Shown: positions 33,234-44,249 of the stretch, in pieces | How the letters are laid out: the number at the start of each line of letters is the position of its first letter | Numbering within the stretch: the first letter of the stretch is position 1 | From: Lactifluus volemus | Taxonomy: Eukaryota; Basidiomycota; Agaricomycetes; Russulales; Russulaceae | NCBI GenBank assembly: GCA_022376515.1 | Contig: WTXI01000128.1 | Span: forward strand, 41,042-105,041 | Reading direction: 5' to 3' | DNA: 64,000 nucleotides | Program-made: the position numbers and the translations under genes | Notes under the pieces: generated by a model | Seen by the model: the letters and a program-made list of their open reading frames with translations, nothing else | The model's database searches: none | What the model was told of the DNA's origin: nothing

Positions 33234-35409
33234 CCCAGTGAAAAGTCGATTTAAGTAAATTTAACTCAATTGATAAAAATTGATTATGATTTAAGTAAAT
33301 TGAAACCGAATGATACCGATTAAATTAATTCGATTCAATCGATTTCGGCTAAACTAAATTGAATGTCATCCGAACACAATTGAAGCCAATCGAATAATAT
33401 TGATTTTGCTCTCCAACTGAATCAGTCGATTGAAAGTGATTGAATGAAACTTATACCCAAATCAGTGCAATGGGATAACTGGATACACAAAAACTCTAGG
33501 ACTCGTACATGTACACAATAAAATCCATTCACAGTTTCGTCACATGGCCAAATCACATGGCTAGGTACGCATATATGTTGCTCAGTATTATTTGTACCCA
33601 TTTGTACTTTTGTAGTGCCACGAAGACTCGTACGACTTTGCGACAATCGCTACATCCCCCCTCTTAGAGGGTCCAACCACAAGGTACTTGGGTCCTTCTC
33701 CATACTATACATCACTCATCTTCCCTTAGGTCTGGTCCTTATTTTCTTAGTCTACAGGCTTGACTTCATGTTTGATGTGACAGGCAATGTGTGGCCACGA
33801 GGACAAAGGTGCGTGCTTTTTTTTTGTCCCATTCATACAAAACCAGTGAATTTTCCCAAGGTGACCTCTCTCACCTTGCCTCTATCTTTGTCCTCCTCCA
33901 CAAAATACAGATGTCTTGCTCTTCCTGAGTTTCGGACCCCATCAACAGCGGTATGTTCCTTTCTCAAATGACCACGCATCCACACTTAGATGCATCGACA
34001 CCCTCCTCGTGTGCGCCATTTCCCCACCAGCAGTGCCACCAACTCCGACGCCGCGAGAAGCACTGAATGGCATCGAGCGAGTCCTGCTGCTCATCCTCTG
34101 CGCTACGATTTCCGCTCTGCAAGGTGCATACATCGACCCTTGGAACGTGACCAGACTCGAGTGGCGCGCAGAAGGCTCGATCAAATGATTCACGAGGACA
34201 AGGGACGCTGAGCGATAACGCAATAAGGTCGGTCAGCACGTTGGTCGGACTCCTTGTCTGAGCCCCAGTCGGGGTTTTTCCAGGTGTGTGGTCCCCACAT
34301 TTCGGTGACTGGGACCGACTCCCATCTTCGCTCCCACCACCACGCGAGCATTTCGGCGACTGTGAGCGTCCCCCGTCATCGTTTCCACAACAACCACACT
34401 TGAGCGACCGCCAGCGTCCCCCATCTCCATTCCTGCCACCTGACCACATCAGTAACCGTGAGTGTCGTTCCCTATCACCCCCACGTGAGCAGCACTACAC
34501 TAAGCATGTACCTCCCCCAGCACATTTATCCTCCTCACGCGATCCAGGGTACAATGATGAAGACGGGAACGACAAGCGACATCATCACTCTTCGCAACAG
34601 CAGCAACAACAACAACTGCCGCTACCGCTATCCACCCCACCACCTCCAGCGCGTTCTGAAACGATTCAGACAGACAAAGTCGGGCGCCGCCGCCATGCAG
34701 ACTCATCGGTACGCAGTGAAGATCATGTATGGTACATTACTAATAGATGCGATGCAGGCAAGTTTTTCGTGCTTGCTACTGAGTTTCCGAGGAAGAGGAA
34801 TGTACATCCACCCTTTTTTTTTTCATCTCTCCTAGTGCTGCCGTATCTAAAGATCTGAAATACATGTGCAGAGCGGAAGTTCCAGGCTCTTCCTAGCGTG
34901 CGAGAATCAACGAATATTGGCCCCTTTCACCAATGTGGGACCCCCCAGCGTACAAAACCATATCGATGCATCGTCCTACACCCGCATACTCTCCTGAAAC
35001 TCTTGAAGTTAGTGTGATAAGGTATGTACATCATGAACTATCCCCAATATATGGTACTAACAAGGCCATCACAGTCCTTTCTCGTGTTCACTTTAATTCG
35101 ACTTGGAGCTGGAGCTGGATTTGTGCTCGATGGCCGGACCGGGGCTGCGGTGATTTGTATCGAGGGTAGAATAAACTAAATATAATTGTACCATAAATCG
35201 AAAATATAATGGGGTTTAATCTGATTCAATCTACCAATCAATTGAATTTGATCTGATTAAACCAAGTATTCAATTGAATTTGAGCACATTCAATTGCATT
35301 CGATCTCGGATTGAATTCAATCACAAATAGTCTCACTTATTGATAAAAATCGAATTGATTCAATTTACTTTAATTTACTTTAATTTACTTAAATCCACTT
35401 TTCACTGGG
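33234..35409. mobile_element. 2.2-kb element with terminal inverted repeats
   Basis: The left end CCCAGTGAAAAGTCGATTTA is matched by the inverted right end CCCAGTGAAAAGTGGATTTA, and similarity continues to about 28 bases. CCTGAGG flanks both sides (33227-33233 and 35410-35416). Removing the element restores the join seen in the other Q-SSP junctions (GCACCTGAGG-CTGAGTCGCC type). The outer 180-200 bases at both ends are AT-rich with repeated GATTNAATT-like words. No transposase is recognised, so it may be non-autonomous. Confidence 0.7.
34286..34858 (+). CDS. Hypothetical Pro/Ser/Gln-rich protein in the inverted-repeat element
   Basis: The 190-codon frame has about four imperfect 16-17 residue repeats (PHFGDWDRLPSSLPPPRE, HFGDCERPPSSFPQQP, HLSDRQRPPSPFLPPD, HISNRECRSLSPPRE) followed by a Gln run. 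It looks disordered. Overlapping frames at 33916-34188 and on the minus strand are open too, so coding is unproven. It might be a remnant of an element-encoded protein. Confidence 0.35.
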   Translation: MWSPHFGDWDRLPSSLPPPREHFGDCERPPSSFPQQPHLSDRQRPPSPFLPPDHISNRECRSLSPPREQHYTKHVPPPAHLSSSRDPGYNDEDGNDKRHHHSSQQQQQQQLPLPLSTPPPPARSETIQTDKVGRRRHADSSVRSEDHVWYITNRCDAGKFFVLATEFPRKRNVHPPFFFSSLLVLPYLKI

Positions 35410-35700
35410 CCTGAGGCCTGAGGTCTGAGTCGCCGCAAGGCGGCGTGTGACCTCGCGTTTCTTCGAACAACATGTGCAGTACCCATGGTTCACCCCTTCA
35501 TTTAGCTATAGCAACTCGTACAGGACTCCGAAGTTGACACACATCATGTGAGACTGTAGCCGATGTTATCCTTGTCCTCAACGCCTCGCCAGGACATTTT
35601 CTTGAACTGCCAGAGCCTACATCGTTCACACTACTTGTGGCAGTCATGTAGTTCAAGAACATCTGTTACATCTCACAAAAGTTATGTTGTCCTGTAGTGT

Positions 35701-36128
35701 TTACGATAAAAAGATCACAGAATAAATCCCCACTGGTACATAGAATGAAACGATGACATGAAAGGTGGATCCTGACATCGCCAATATGCAAAAACCAGGA
35801 ACTAACATCAGCCTCCGGTAAAGTCCACCATGCGCGATAATCCCACTTGTACTATGGTGGGCCCTCAATGGCCCGATCTGCAGAAGTCAATAAACTCAGC
35901 AATTGGAGATGTACAAGAGGTCTACCCACAGCCCAGCAAGAGCTTCATCAAGAATTTTTCCAAGATCTATGTTAAGTCAGTCAGGCTTGCACCGGGTGGG
36001 CATGGGTTCTAATAGGACATACTATTGAGTAGATCTTCCAGCTGCGCGCCCTGGCCCCCACCCTGAGGAGTCGGAGCAGCGAGGGCGAGAGCAGCAAAAG
36101 AGAGAGCCAAGATGGTCTTCAACAACAT
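35701..36128 (-). CDS. SSP copy S7, secreted protein with long C-terminus
   Basis: Exon 1 (36023-36128): MLLKTILALSFAALALAAP then TPQGGGQGAQLEDLLN. Intron 1 spans 35967-36022 (GTATGT). Exon 2 (35926-35966) ends ILDEALAGLW, and intron 2 spans 35878-35925. Exon 3 (35701-35877) reads GPLRAHHSTSGIIAHGGLY, then, because of a 5-base deletion, runs past the usual stop into SGSTFHVIVSFYVPVGIYSV and ends at TAA. Splices keep the frame, giving about 107 residues. TATA is at 36218-36224. It is head-to-head with S8. Confidence 0.55.
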
Positions 36129-36229
36129 CACTATGCTTAGAGCAAGTAATATGGAAGGATAACAGAACGCTTCAAAAGGTGATGAGGTTGGCGAGAGAAG
36201 GAGGGAGGGGCCCCAGCTTTTATACTGCA

Positions 36230-37440
36230 GACAGCTCGAGTTTGTGATAGTTGATGCCTCTGGAAAAGAATTATGCCGGCACTGAACCACCGCGCAGACT
36301 ACGGGAGATTTGCAACGACCGTGGATTCAGTTCTGACACCAGTACTGAACAATCAGGCCTAATCAGGCTTAACCAGGTTTCAGTCGAAATTCGAGTCCGT
36401 CATGGTGGATCAGTCCATTGCGACTAGCCGCCCCGCTAGCGTGAATAATAGATTACTAGGTGAGGCTAGTCCCGTTGCAATTTTCCTGATGGCCCGCCCC
36501 ACACTCAAGTCCACACTGCACTCTGCACCCCGGACCAGGTATTAATTGTACATCAATTGCTCTAATAAATTTCGAGTTTTCTTGATGCAGGCAGCATTCA
36601 GAAGGTACATTTAGTCAAGGATTAATTCAAGCCCACTTTACCTGCTTTTCAGGTTGTAGATTCAGATAGTTCATCATCGCTTAGTTTAGCACGCATTTAT
36701 GTCACCTTTTTTCGCGTCATGAATTCGGGCACAGTAGTTCGCTGTTCGCTCAGTTACGTGTTCATGTCGCCTGTTTTTTGGGTCATGGAACCAGGTATTA
36801 GTTCATTGCTTCATCTAGTACGGATCAGAAATCGGGTTCTACTTAGAACTCATTCAAAGTTTCAAACTGAGTCGTTTAACTCAGAGTCTAAATTTCAGGG
36901 TGTTCTGAACACGTTCTGGGGGTGCATACGTAACCGACAAACTCGGGAGTTAATTAACGCTAATTGCCGACAGTGGTAGACCGGCGCTTCAACCTTACTG
37001 ACACCACCGCCGGGTGCTACATCTGACTTCAGACATGCTACTATTAGTCCGTCTCAACTGCGGCATATCTACTGGGGACTGATAGCGCTAGATTGTGCTC
37101 ATGATTTGGGATTATTGGTAAGAGATTCTTTCCGAAGGCAGCATTCAGTGTAGGGCCAGCCATCAAGAAAATCGCAAAGTAACTAGCCATTCCTAATAAT
37201 CTAGTTTCCGTTCACGCTAGTGGGGTCGCTTGTCACTCCAACATTCTTGATGTAGCATTATGCGTTGAGGTGATACTGTACTGACAGTGGACTGGAAGAG
37301 ACTGATTCTCCTCAGGGGCTGATCCACCGGGACGGACCCAAATTTCCACCAAATTCCATCGCAAAGGACACATGCACGCTGTATGTAATGTTGCAAATCT
37401 CCCGTAGTCTGCGCGTTGGCTCAGTGCCGAAATAATTATT
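36230..37440. repeat. T block, copy 3, between S7 and S8
   Basis: Arms at about 36300-36510 and 37150-37440 are inverted copies and continue into the two SSP genes, so S7, spacer and S8 together form a large inverted repeat. The centre (36510-37150) is single copy within this block and shows no gene. Confidence 0.5.
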
Positions 37441-37481
37441 TTTCCAGAGGCATCAACTATCGCAGACTCGAGCTGTTGCAG

Positions 37482-37488
37482 TATAAAA
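37482..37488 (+). promoter_or_regulatory. TATA box of S8
   Basis: TATAAAAGCTGGGGCCCCTC, 94 bases before the first ATG; the 5' leader probably begins about 30 bases downstream. Confidence 0.6.
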
Positions 37489-37575
37489 GCTGGGGCCCCT
37501 CCCTCCTTCTCTCGCCAACCTCATCACCTCTTGAAGCGTTCTTTTATCCCCTCCATATTACTTGCTCTAAGAACA

Positions 37576-37901
37576 ATGATGTTTTTGAAGACCATCTTGG
37601 CTCTCTCTTTTGCTGCTCTCGCCCTCGCTGCTCCGACTCCTCAGGAGGGCCTAGGCGTGAATATGAACGAACTACTTGATGGTACGTCCTGTTAGAATCC
37701 ATACCCACCCGGTGCAAGCTTGACTGACCTAACATAGATCTCGGTGTCACTCTTGATGACCTTCTTGCTGGGAAGTGGGTAGACCTCTTGTATATCGTCA
37801 ATTGCTGATTTCATTGACATCTGCAGCAACAACCATTGAGGACACACAATAGTACAAGCGTGATTATCGCGCAGGGTGGACTTTATGTTACCGGCGGCTG
37901 A
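37576..37901 (+). CDS. SSP copy S8, small secreted protein, apparently intact
   Basis: Exon 1 (37576-37681): signal peptide MMFLKTILALSFAALALAAP and core TPQEGLGVNMNELLD. Intron 1 is 37682-37737 (56 bp). Exon 2 (37738-37778): LGVTLDDLLAGKW. Intron 2 is 37779-37826 (48 bp, ends CTGCAG). Exon 3 (37827-37901): QQPLRTHNSTSVIIAQGGLY then VTGG and TGA. About 73 residues. The 3' flank keeps AATAAA near 38063. Secreted by prediction; no cysteine, no Lys-Arg processing site, no known domain. Confidence 0.65.
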
Positions 37902-38199
37902 TATGTTAGTTCATGGTTTTTGCATATCGGCGATGTCAGGATCCACCTTTCATGTCATCGTTTCATTCTATGTACCAGTGGGGATTTATTCTGTGATCTT
38001 TTTATCGCAAACACTACACGGACAATATAGCTTTTGCAAGTGGGAGATGTTCAAGTTCTTGAAATAAATGGCTGCCGCGAGTGTGGGATTTGTATTATAG
38101 GTGATCACTAGTAGTGTCAACGAAGTAGTCCGCTGGCAGTGCGAGGACACGTCCCGGCGAGGAGTCTATAGTTTATTGAGCGAGCGTGGAGATGATCGC

Positions 38200-39830
38200 C
38201 CTAAGGGACAGTAATCTCAGTACACTCGTGTGTTGTTAGCATGAGAACTACGGGGCCCACGGAAACTCACGACCACGGTGACATCGCGATCCTGATCTCA
38301 AACAGAGTCGAATAATATTGAAGTTGACATCGGCTCCAGACTGACACGATGTGTTCCAGAGCTCGGGAGAGTCCTGTACGAATTACTAGCTAAACAAAAG
38401 GGTGAGGTGTGGGCCCCAGCGATCAATCTGAACCGCAGACAGCTCGAGCTTGTGGCAGTCCGAGTCGAGGCCTCTGGAGAAGAATCACGACGATATCAGA
38501 AGCACTGACTCGGAAGCACCACACACGCAACGGGCGAATTGGGTCCGTGGATCGGTTCGTTACGATCACTGGCAGCGTCTTTCTTTTAAGTCCACTTGAT
38601 TGTTTGCCGCCGGCAGTTGAGTCCCGGTTTCATCAGACTTGGCGCTCACTTTAACCAGTCGCAATTACGAGCTGTCTTAAAAGGCTGAAATTGTCCCTCT
38701 CATTCCTTGTCTTCTCTCTCACAGTGCGTCTTCGGTTCAAGTGTGGGACAGTTTGACACACGAATTCTGGATCATCGAGTGCGAGAGAAATATAACTGTT
38801 GTGGGCCGTAATATAGGTAATAAGGAAGAGTTGAGCAGTTGAGGCAACGAAGTGCCAGAGGAGGGAGATCACTGGGCCATTGCGCATGGCGCGATGCCGC
38901 AGTTATACATACGCCTGGTGTTGTGACGTCACTTACTGTATAAACTTGCTCGACTCGTCCTTGTCAAGTCCATACCGTAACTTTGTTCATTTTACTTTGA
39001 CTCTGCTTCCCATTCACCAACTCACACTGCTAACCCAATTACCTTGCTCCACATACAAAAATCATAACACACTAGAGCCCACTCATCCTTGTTCTGGGTC
39101 CGTCTGGCTGCTCCAGCTGCGCCCCAAGTGCCAACGAGACCGCCAATGAAAGTTCCGGTGAGCGGAGAGGGCGGTCCGCACCCGCAAAGCTTACGTCAGA
39201 CTCAGACGGTAGCACGGAGAGTCGGAGACGGTGGAAGTGGATTGACGATCCACGCTGAGCTTGTCGACCAATTCTCTTGACTGATGGTCCAAGTATCTCA
39301 GAGATTCCACATGGGTTAGCTAGTGGAATTCCCTGTGCACGACGAAGGGGGTGTGGTAATTACCTTGTCTTCCAACCGGGCAGATGGAGGTAATGTTAGT
39401 GTGCGAGCGGTACGACAGACGGCCCACGGCCCAAGTCTCGCCAACAAGTGAGAGCAAATAACGAGAGGTCCGTCGAACAAACCAAGGAGGAAGGTTGGTA
39501 ACTTTTGGGCTAGCGATGTCGGAACGATTCAGCGCGCCAGCCTGATAAGAAGACCCAAGAGCTATGGCAATCATGACTGGCTGAAGGCAAGCTAACGGTG
39601 GCCCAAAATAAACAAGCATCCAATAAGAGTGCATTGTAAGCGTGATGTTCGATCTTCAATCGAACAGTATGCTTACCATGACCACACTACTTCATTTGCC
39701 AAATTCAAGTTGCTGCTCAATGTTTACGCAAATTTTGTAGAGAATGTCATTGGTACTGACTCGGAGTTCCTAAAAAAAATGAATTGAAAAGGCGATCAAC
39801 TTGGCTAATACAAATCTAATAAGGAAGGAG
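38200..39830 (-). repeat. P block, copy 4
   Basis: The NLR-like leader on the minus strand (about 38750-38900) gives ISLALDDPEFVCQTVP, comparable to IALAQGHPNDPDSEYVSQTV at the NLR B start. The decayed gene is longest here (39320-39634: SSYQAGALNRSDIAS, SRYLLSLVGETWAVG), followed by an intron-like GTAATT...CACAG segment. Confidence 0.45.
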
Positions 39831-41560
39831 AGACTCGTCTATGCGATGGTGACCAAGACGAGCCCAACGCTCCTCCGACTCATACCCTCTCCTTCCTAGG
39901 TGGTAGCTCTCCTACATCTATGTCCCCACATAACCCCTTCCGGCTGCGATCACCTCCTTTGACGTCCGGGACGGGACCAGCAGCGACAACAGGAGTCGGA
40001 AATGCTACTGCTGCTGCTACATAGGTATAGTGGCACAGATATTTTTATTTACTTGTGTTGTCAGGAATTGGCTAAAGAGCCCATCCAGGATCAAGTTTGC
40101 ACCTCAACGTCTTAACCTCTGGATAGGGAAGGTTTCACTGCTGTCTCATCTCCGGACACGACACCATCGCTGTACGAGCAGTGTTCCATTATGACATCAA
40201 TTAATGCTCATTCTCATGTGCCGCGATAACATCATCTCATCCCGAGGCCGTGACACACCCAGCGTCGCCGGGACATTTTCCAATTCTCCGTCCTTCATAC
40301 CCCTTGAGTGGCCTGAACACGAGGATTTCTTCCTCCGTGCCATTTCTATAAACCCAAACTTCGTGTCACGATCAGCAGCTTGCAGACACTTATTCTTCTT
40401 CGTTGGTACTAGTATTTGTACATCGAGGTACGTTGATTCTTCATTAACATTCTGGGGTTTGTGAATATTTGTACCCTCATAGCATTAACGCCGCACCCTG
40501 GTGCCTTGTTGGGAGCATGGTATGCCTTGGTATTGAACTTGGGCTTATCACGATCCTATGACGCAGCTCTCTGATGAATCCGAGTGTCAACTCCGCATCC
40601 GTCTCTGGGGAGGATTTTCTTTATCCACGGTTGTGGCCCATCACTTCAACGTGGTCGTCTATTTTCTATCTCACCAAATGATACCAATACGCCACGGCCC
40701 ATGCGACCGAATTCATTGTGGCCCGACATGAGTAAGCACCTTTTTTACTCACTCATCCGTGTGCGGCGGATGCCAATGTGACACCATCAGGTTATACCGA
40801 TCCCTCAGACTCCGCCACTCAGCAAGCGTCTCTCGGAAACGAATGGACCCTCCGGATTCAGCATGCGGTACCAGCCCCGGACACCTGCCGAGAGTGAAGA
40901 CCATTACAACGCCGATGGGTCCTCTGCCTCTTCTGCTGTTCAGGTTCTTGCACAGATCGTTAAGTTACGGGCCCACTGGCATTGTGATGAACAGACAGAA
41001 CAGTGCATTCATTCGTTCGAATATTGCGAAACCAGGTAGCTTTGTCGTGTGCATATATACAGCACATGTCGCTCCATGCAAATACAGATTAACTTGTCAC
41101 CTTACTTGCTGTTATCTTTGAGGATGTGTATGAATGGCGTAACGGTGCGACCGCACACGGGCCGGCATTGTCCCAACCACTGGCTCGCGGCACTTCAGGG
41201 AGACGAATACGACCTCACCCGGCGCATACGGGTCATCATCGTTCGCTCCGTATTTTTTGCGGCCATAACGAACGCGTCTTCTACGGCCGTTGGAATGGGG
41301 ATTAGGGACAGCGGGGTCAGGACGACAGCGTGGGAAGCGTAGCGGACATTGTACAGTTACCCGACGCTGAGATAAGCACAGACAACGCGGCTTCATCCCC
41401 AACCACTACATCCTCGAGGCAACGCCCGACCCCCCACCGTAACCGTAAACCGTACGTCGCTGCGGAGCGCTATGTGGGATCCTCATAGTGGCCTGCTGGG
41501 CTTCTAATACCATGGCTGTCATGACCCACGCTTCGCTCCTTATTTTGCTAGTAATTCGTA
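39831..41560 (+). repeat. LR block, copy 4
   Basis: Contains PLEWPEHEDFFLRAISINP and RSAACRHLFFFVG before the intron-like gap. The final VTVNGT segment is split by the 146-bp module at 41291. Confidence 0.45.
41291..41436 (+). mobile_element. Short mobile module, copy 3 (146 bp)
   Basis: Flanked by CCGT (41287-41290 and 41437-41440). The host sequence CTACGGCCGTAACCGTAAAC of other LR copies is restored when the module and one CCGT are removed. In the frame used in S3 it has an early TAG. Confidence 0.75.
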
Positions 41561-41987
41561 CAGGACTCCCGAGTTTGGGGGACCGGAGCCGATGCCATCT
41601 TCAATATTATCTTTTTCCCAGACTCCTCGCGGTGTCCTTGCACCGCGAGTAGCACAACTTCGTTCACAACCTGAACTTCACGCTACTAGTACTCACCTAT
41701 AATACAAATCCCACACGCTCGCGGCAGCTTCAAGAACAGCGCACGAAATTTATGTTTTCCGTATTGTGTTTATGATAAAAAGATCACAGAATAAATTACC
41801 ACTGGCACATAGAGCAAAGAGCATCACCGATACGCAAAAACCATGAACAAATACATCAGCCTCTGGTAAGATAACCACGCTTGTACTGTGTAAGTAGTGG
41901 GTCCTCACGGACCTGAGTCAGGGGATTCACCCAGGGCTGGTAGGCAGAAGTCAATTAACAGTGAAGATATACAAGAAGTCCCACCAT

Positions 41988-42189
41988 CATACTAGTAGCA
42001 TCTCACCACTATCAGCTATACCATCACTTTCAAGGACTAGTTTATGTCAGTTCAGCTTGCACTATGCAGGTATTGGTTCTAACAGGACGTACTTCCTCTG
42101 AGGGGAATACTGTCTGGGTCCGGTGGACTCGGAGAAGCGAGAGCGAGGATAGCGAAAGAGAGAGCCAAGACAGTCTTCATAAACATCAT
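41988..42189 (-). CDS. SSP copy S9, short form
   Basis: Exon 1 (42093-42189): MMFMKTVLALSFAILALASP then SPPDPDSIPLRG. Intron 1 is 42038-42092 (55 bp, acceptor ACTAG). Exon 2 reads LESDGIADSGEMLLV and stops at 41988, before the second donor. 48 residues. TATA is at 42272-42278. Head-to-head with S10. Confidence 0.5.
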
Positions 42190-42299
42190 TGCGTTCACAG
42201 CAAGTAATATGGAACGATAATAGAACGCTTCAAGGGGTGATGAGGTTAGCGAGAGAAGGAGGAGCCCCAGCTTTTATACCGCAGACGGCTCGAGTTGAG

Positions 42300-43500
42300 G
42301 CCGCTGGAGAAGAACTATACCGGCACTGAACCACCGCCGCGGCGCAGACTATGGGCGATTTGCAACGTCGATCGATTCAGTTCTGAATAACCGACCAGGC
42401 TTAATCAGGTTTCGAGATTTACCCAACTGAGCTGTATTACATTGTAAGGTGTTTGCAGCGTCGTTGTGGTGGAGTTTTGGTGGAAATTCGTTTAAGTCAT
42501 GCCAGTAGTGAATCTTGGTGTGACTAGCCACCCCGTTAGCGTGAAAACTAGATTACTAGGAACGGCTAGCCTGAGGTGAGGCTAGTCACTTTGGGATTTT
42601 CCTGATGGCCCGCTCCACAGAGTCCACACTGCAATATGCGCCCCGGACCAGGTATGCTCTAGTAACTTTCGAGTTTTCCTGATTCATGCAGCATTCAGAA
42701 GGCACATCTAGTCAAGGACTAATTGCAGCATCGTACAAGTCCACAATACTCATTTTCAGTTCAGTTCACTCGGAAGTCTAAATTTCAGGGGCGTTCTGAA
42801 CCCGTTCCCAGAGGAGGGGGTGCATAGTGTGAGCGATAAATTCAGCCATTCTAAGACCTCGTGACGTGTGAGATTCACCGAGTCAACTGCTGGCAATAGA
42901 GTCAGGCGACTAAGGCCGGGTAGTAGGCCGCCGAGGCTCCGACCTTACTACTAGTACTGACACCACCGAATGGCTTCATCATCTGACTTTGGAGATGCTA
43001 CTAGTAGTCCATCTCAACTGCGGCATATCCACTGGGGACTGATAGCATCATAGCGGTAGATTGTCGAGTCTTGTTCACGATTGGGATTATACTGTAGCGC
43101 TGGCATTCAGCGTGGAGCGGACCATCCAAGTGACTAGCCATTCATAGTAATCTAGTTTCCATTCACGCTAGTGGGGTGGCTTGTCACCCCAACATTCTTG
43201 ATCTGACATCATGAATTGACGTGATACTGACAGTGGACTAGGAGTAACTGATTCTCCGTTATCCAAATTTAAGCTTGGCTCAGAATGTGATTACCGTGAC
43301 GAACCCGAATTTCCAACCAGATTCCATCGCAAGGAACACACGCACGCTGCAGACATCTTAAAATGTAATACAGCTCAGTTGGTTAAATCCTGAAACCTGA
43401 TTAAGCCTGATTGGTCAATTGTTCCGTCAGAACTAACGTTGCAAATCTTCCGTACTGTACTAGTCTGCGCGTTGGTTCAGTGCCGGCATAATTCTTTTCA
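42300..43500. repeat. T block, copy 4, between S9 and S10
   Basis: The same inverted arrangement as between S7 and S8; the centre is shorter (the TTTATGTCAC repeats are missing). No gene seen. Confidence 0.45.
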
Positions 43501-43537
43501 AGAGGTATCAACTGTCACAAACTCGAGCTTTCTGCGG

Positions 43538-43544
43538 TATAAAA
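43538..43544 (+). promoter_or_regulatory. TATA box of S10
   Basis: TATAAAAGCTGGGGCCCCTC, 87 bases before the first ATG. Confidence 0.6.
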
Positions 43545-43624
43545 GCTGGGGCCCCTCCCTCCTTCTCTCGCCAACCTCATCACCTCTTGAAGCGTTCTTT
43601 TATCCTTCTATATTACATCGCACA

Positions 43625-44046
43625 ATGATGTTTCTGAAGATCATCTTGGCTCTCTCTTTTGCTGCTCTCGCCCTTGCTGCTCCGAGTCCACAGCCCCCCA
43701 AGCTGCCCCCGTTTCCCGCGCTGCCCCCGCTCCCCGCGTTGCCCCCGTTCCCCATACCGCCCAAGCTCCCCGCACTGCCCATTGTGCTCCCGGGCGCGTC
43801 TGTGAACGAATTACTCGATAGTACGTCCTGTTAGAACTCATGCCCACCCAGTGCAAGCTTGTCTGACCTAACATAGATACTGGTGACACTGTTGATCAGA
43901 CCTTTTCTGGGCCGTGGGTAGACCTTTTGTATATCTTCAATTGCCGAGTTTATTGACTTCTGCAGATCCGACCAATGAGGACCCACAGTAGTACAAGCGT
44001 GATTATCCCGCACGGTGGACTCTATTACCAGATGCTGATATGTTAG
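43625..44046 (+). CDS. SSP copy S10, proline-rich secreted protein
   Basis: Exon 1 (43625-43820) has the signal peptide MMFLKIILALSFAALALAAP followed by a Pro-rich repeat core (units PALPPF and PALPPL, KLPALP) and then GASVNELLD. Intron 1 is 43821-43876; exon 2 (43877-43917) encodes TGDTVDQTFSGPW; intron 2 is 43918-43965. Exon 3 (43966-44046) reads IRPMRTHSSTSVIIPHGGLY and ends YQMLIC then TAG. All splices keep frame, about 105 residues. The Pro-rich stretch is made of an 18-bp minisatellite and is absent from other copies. The cysteine at the end is the only one after the signal peptide. Confidence 0.6.
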
Positions 44047-44249
44047 TTCATGGTTTTTGCATATCGGCGATGTCAGGATCCACCTTTCATGTTATCGTTT
44101 CGCTCTATGTGCCAGTGGGGATTTATTCTATGATCTTTTTATTGTAAACACTACACGGAGAATATAGCTTTTGTGAGATGTTCAAGTTCTTGAAGTAAAT
44201 GGCTTCCTCGAGTGTGGGATTTGTATCATAAGTGAGCACTAGTAGTAGT

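Noticed and set aside
33234..35409. hAT-type element with CAGTG ends and an 8-bp duplication
   Set aside because: With CAGTG as the end, the flanking 8 bases do not match; CCCAGTG with a 7-bp match fits better, so the superfamily is left open.
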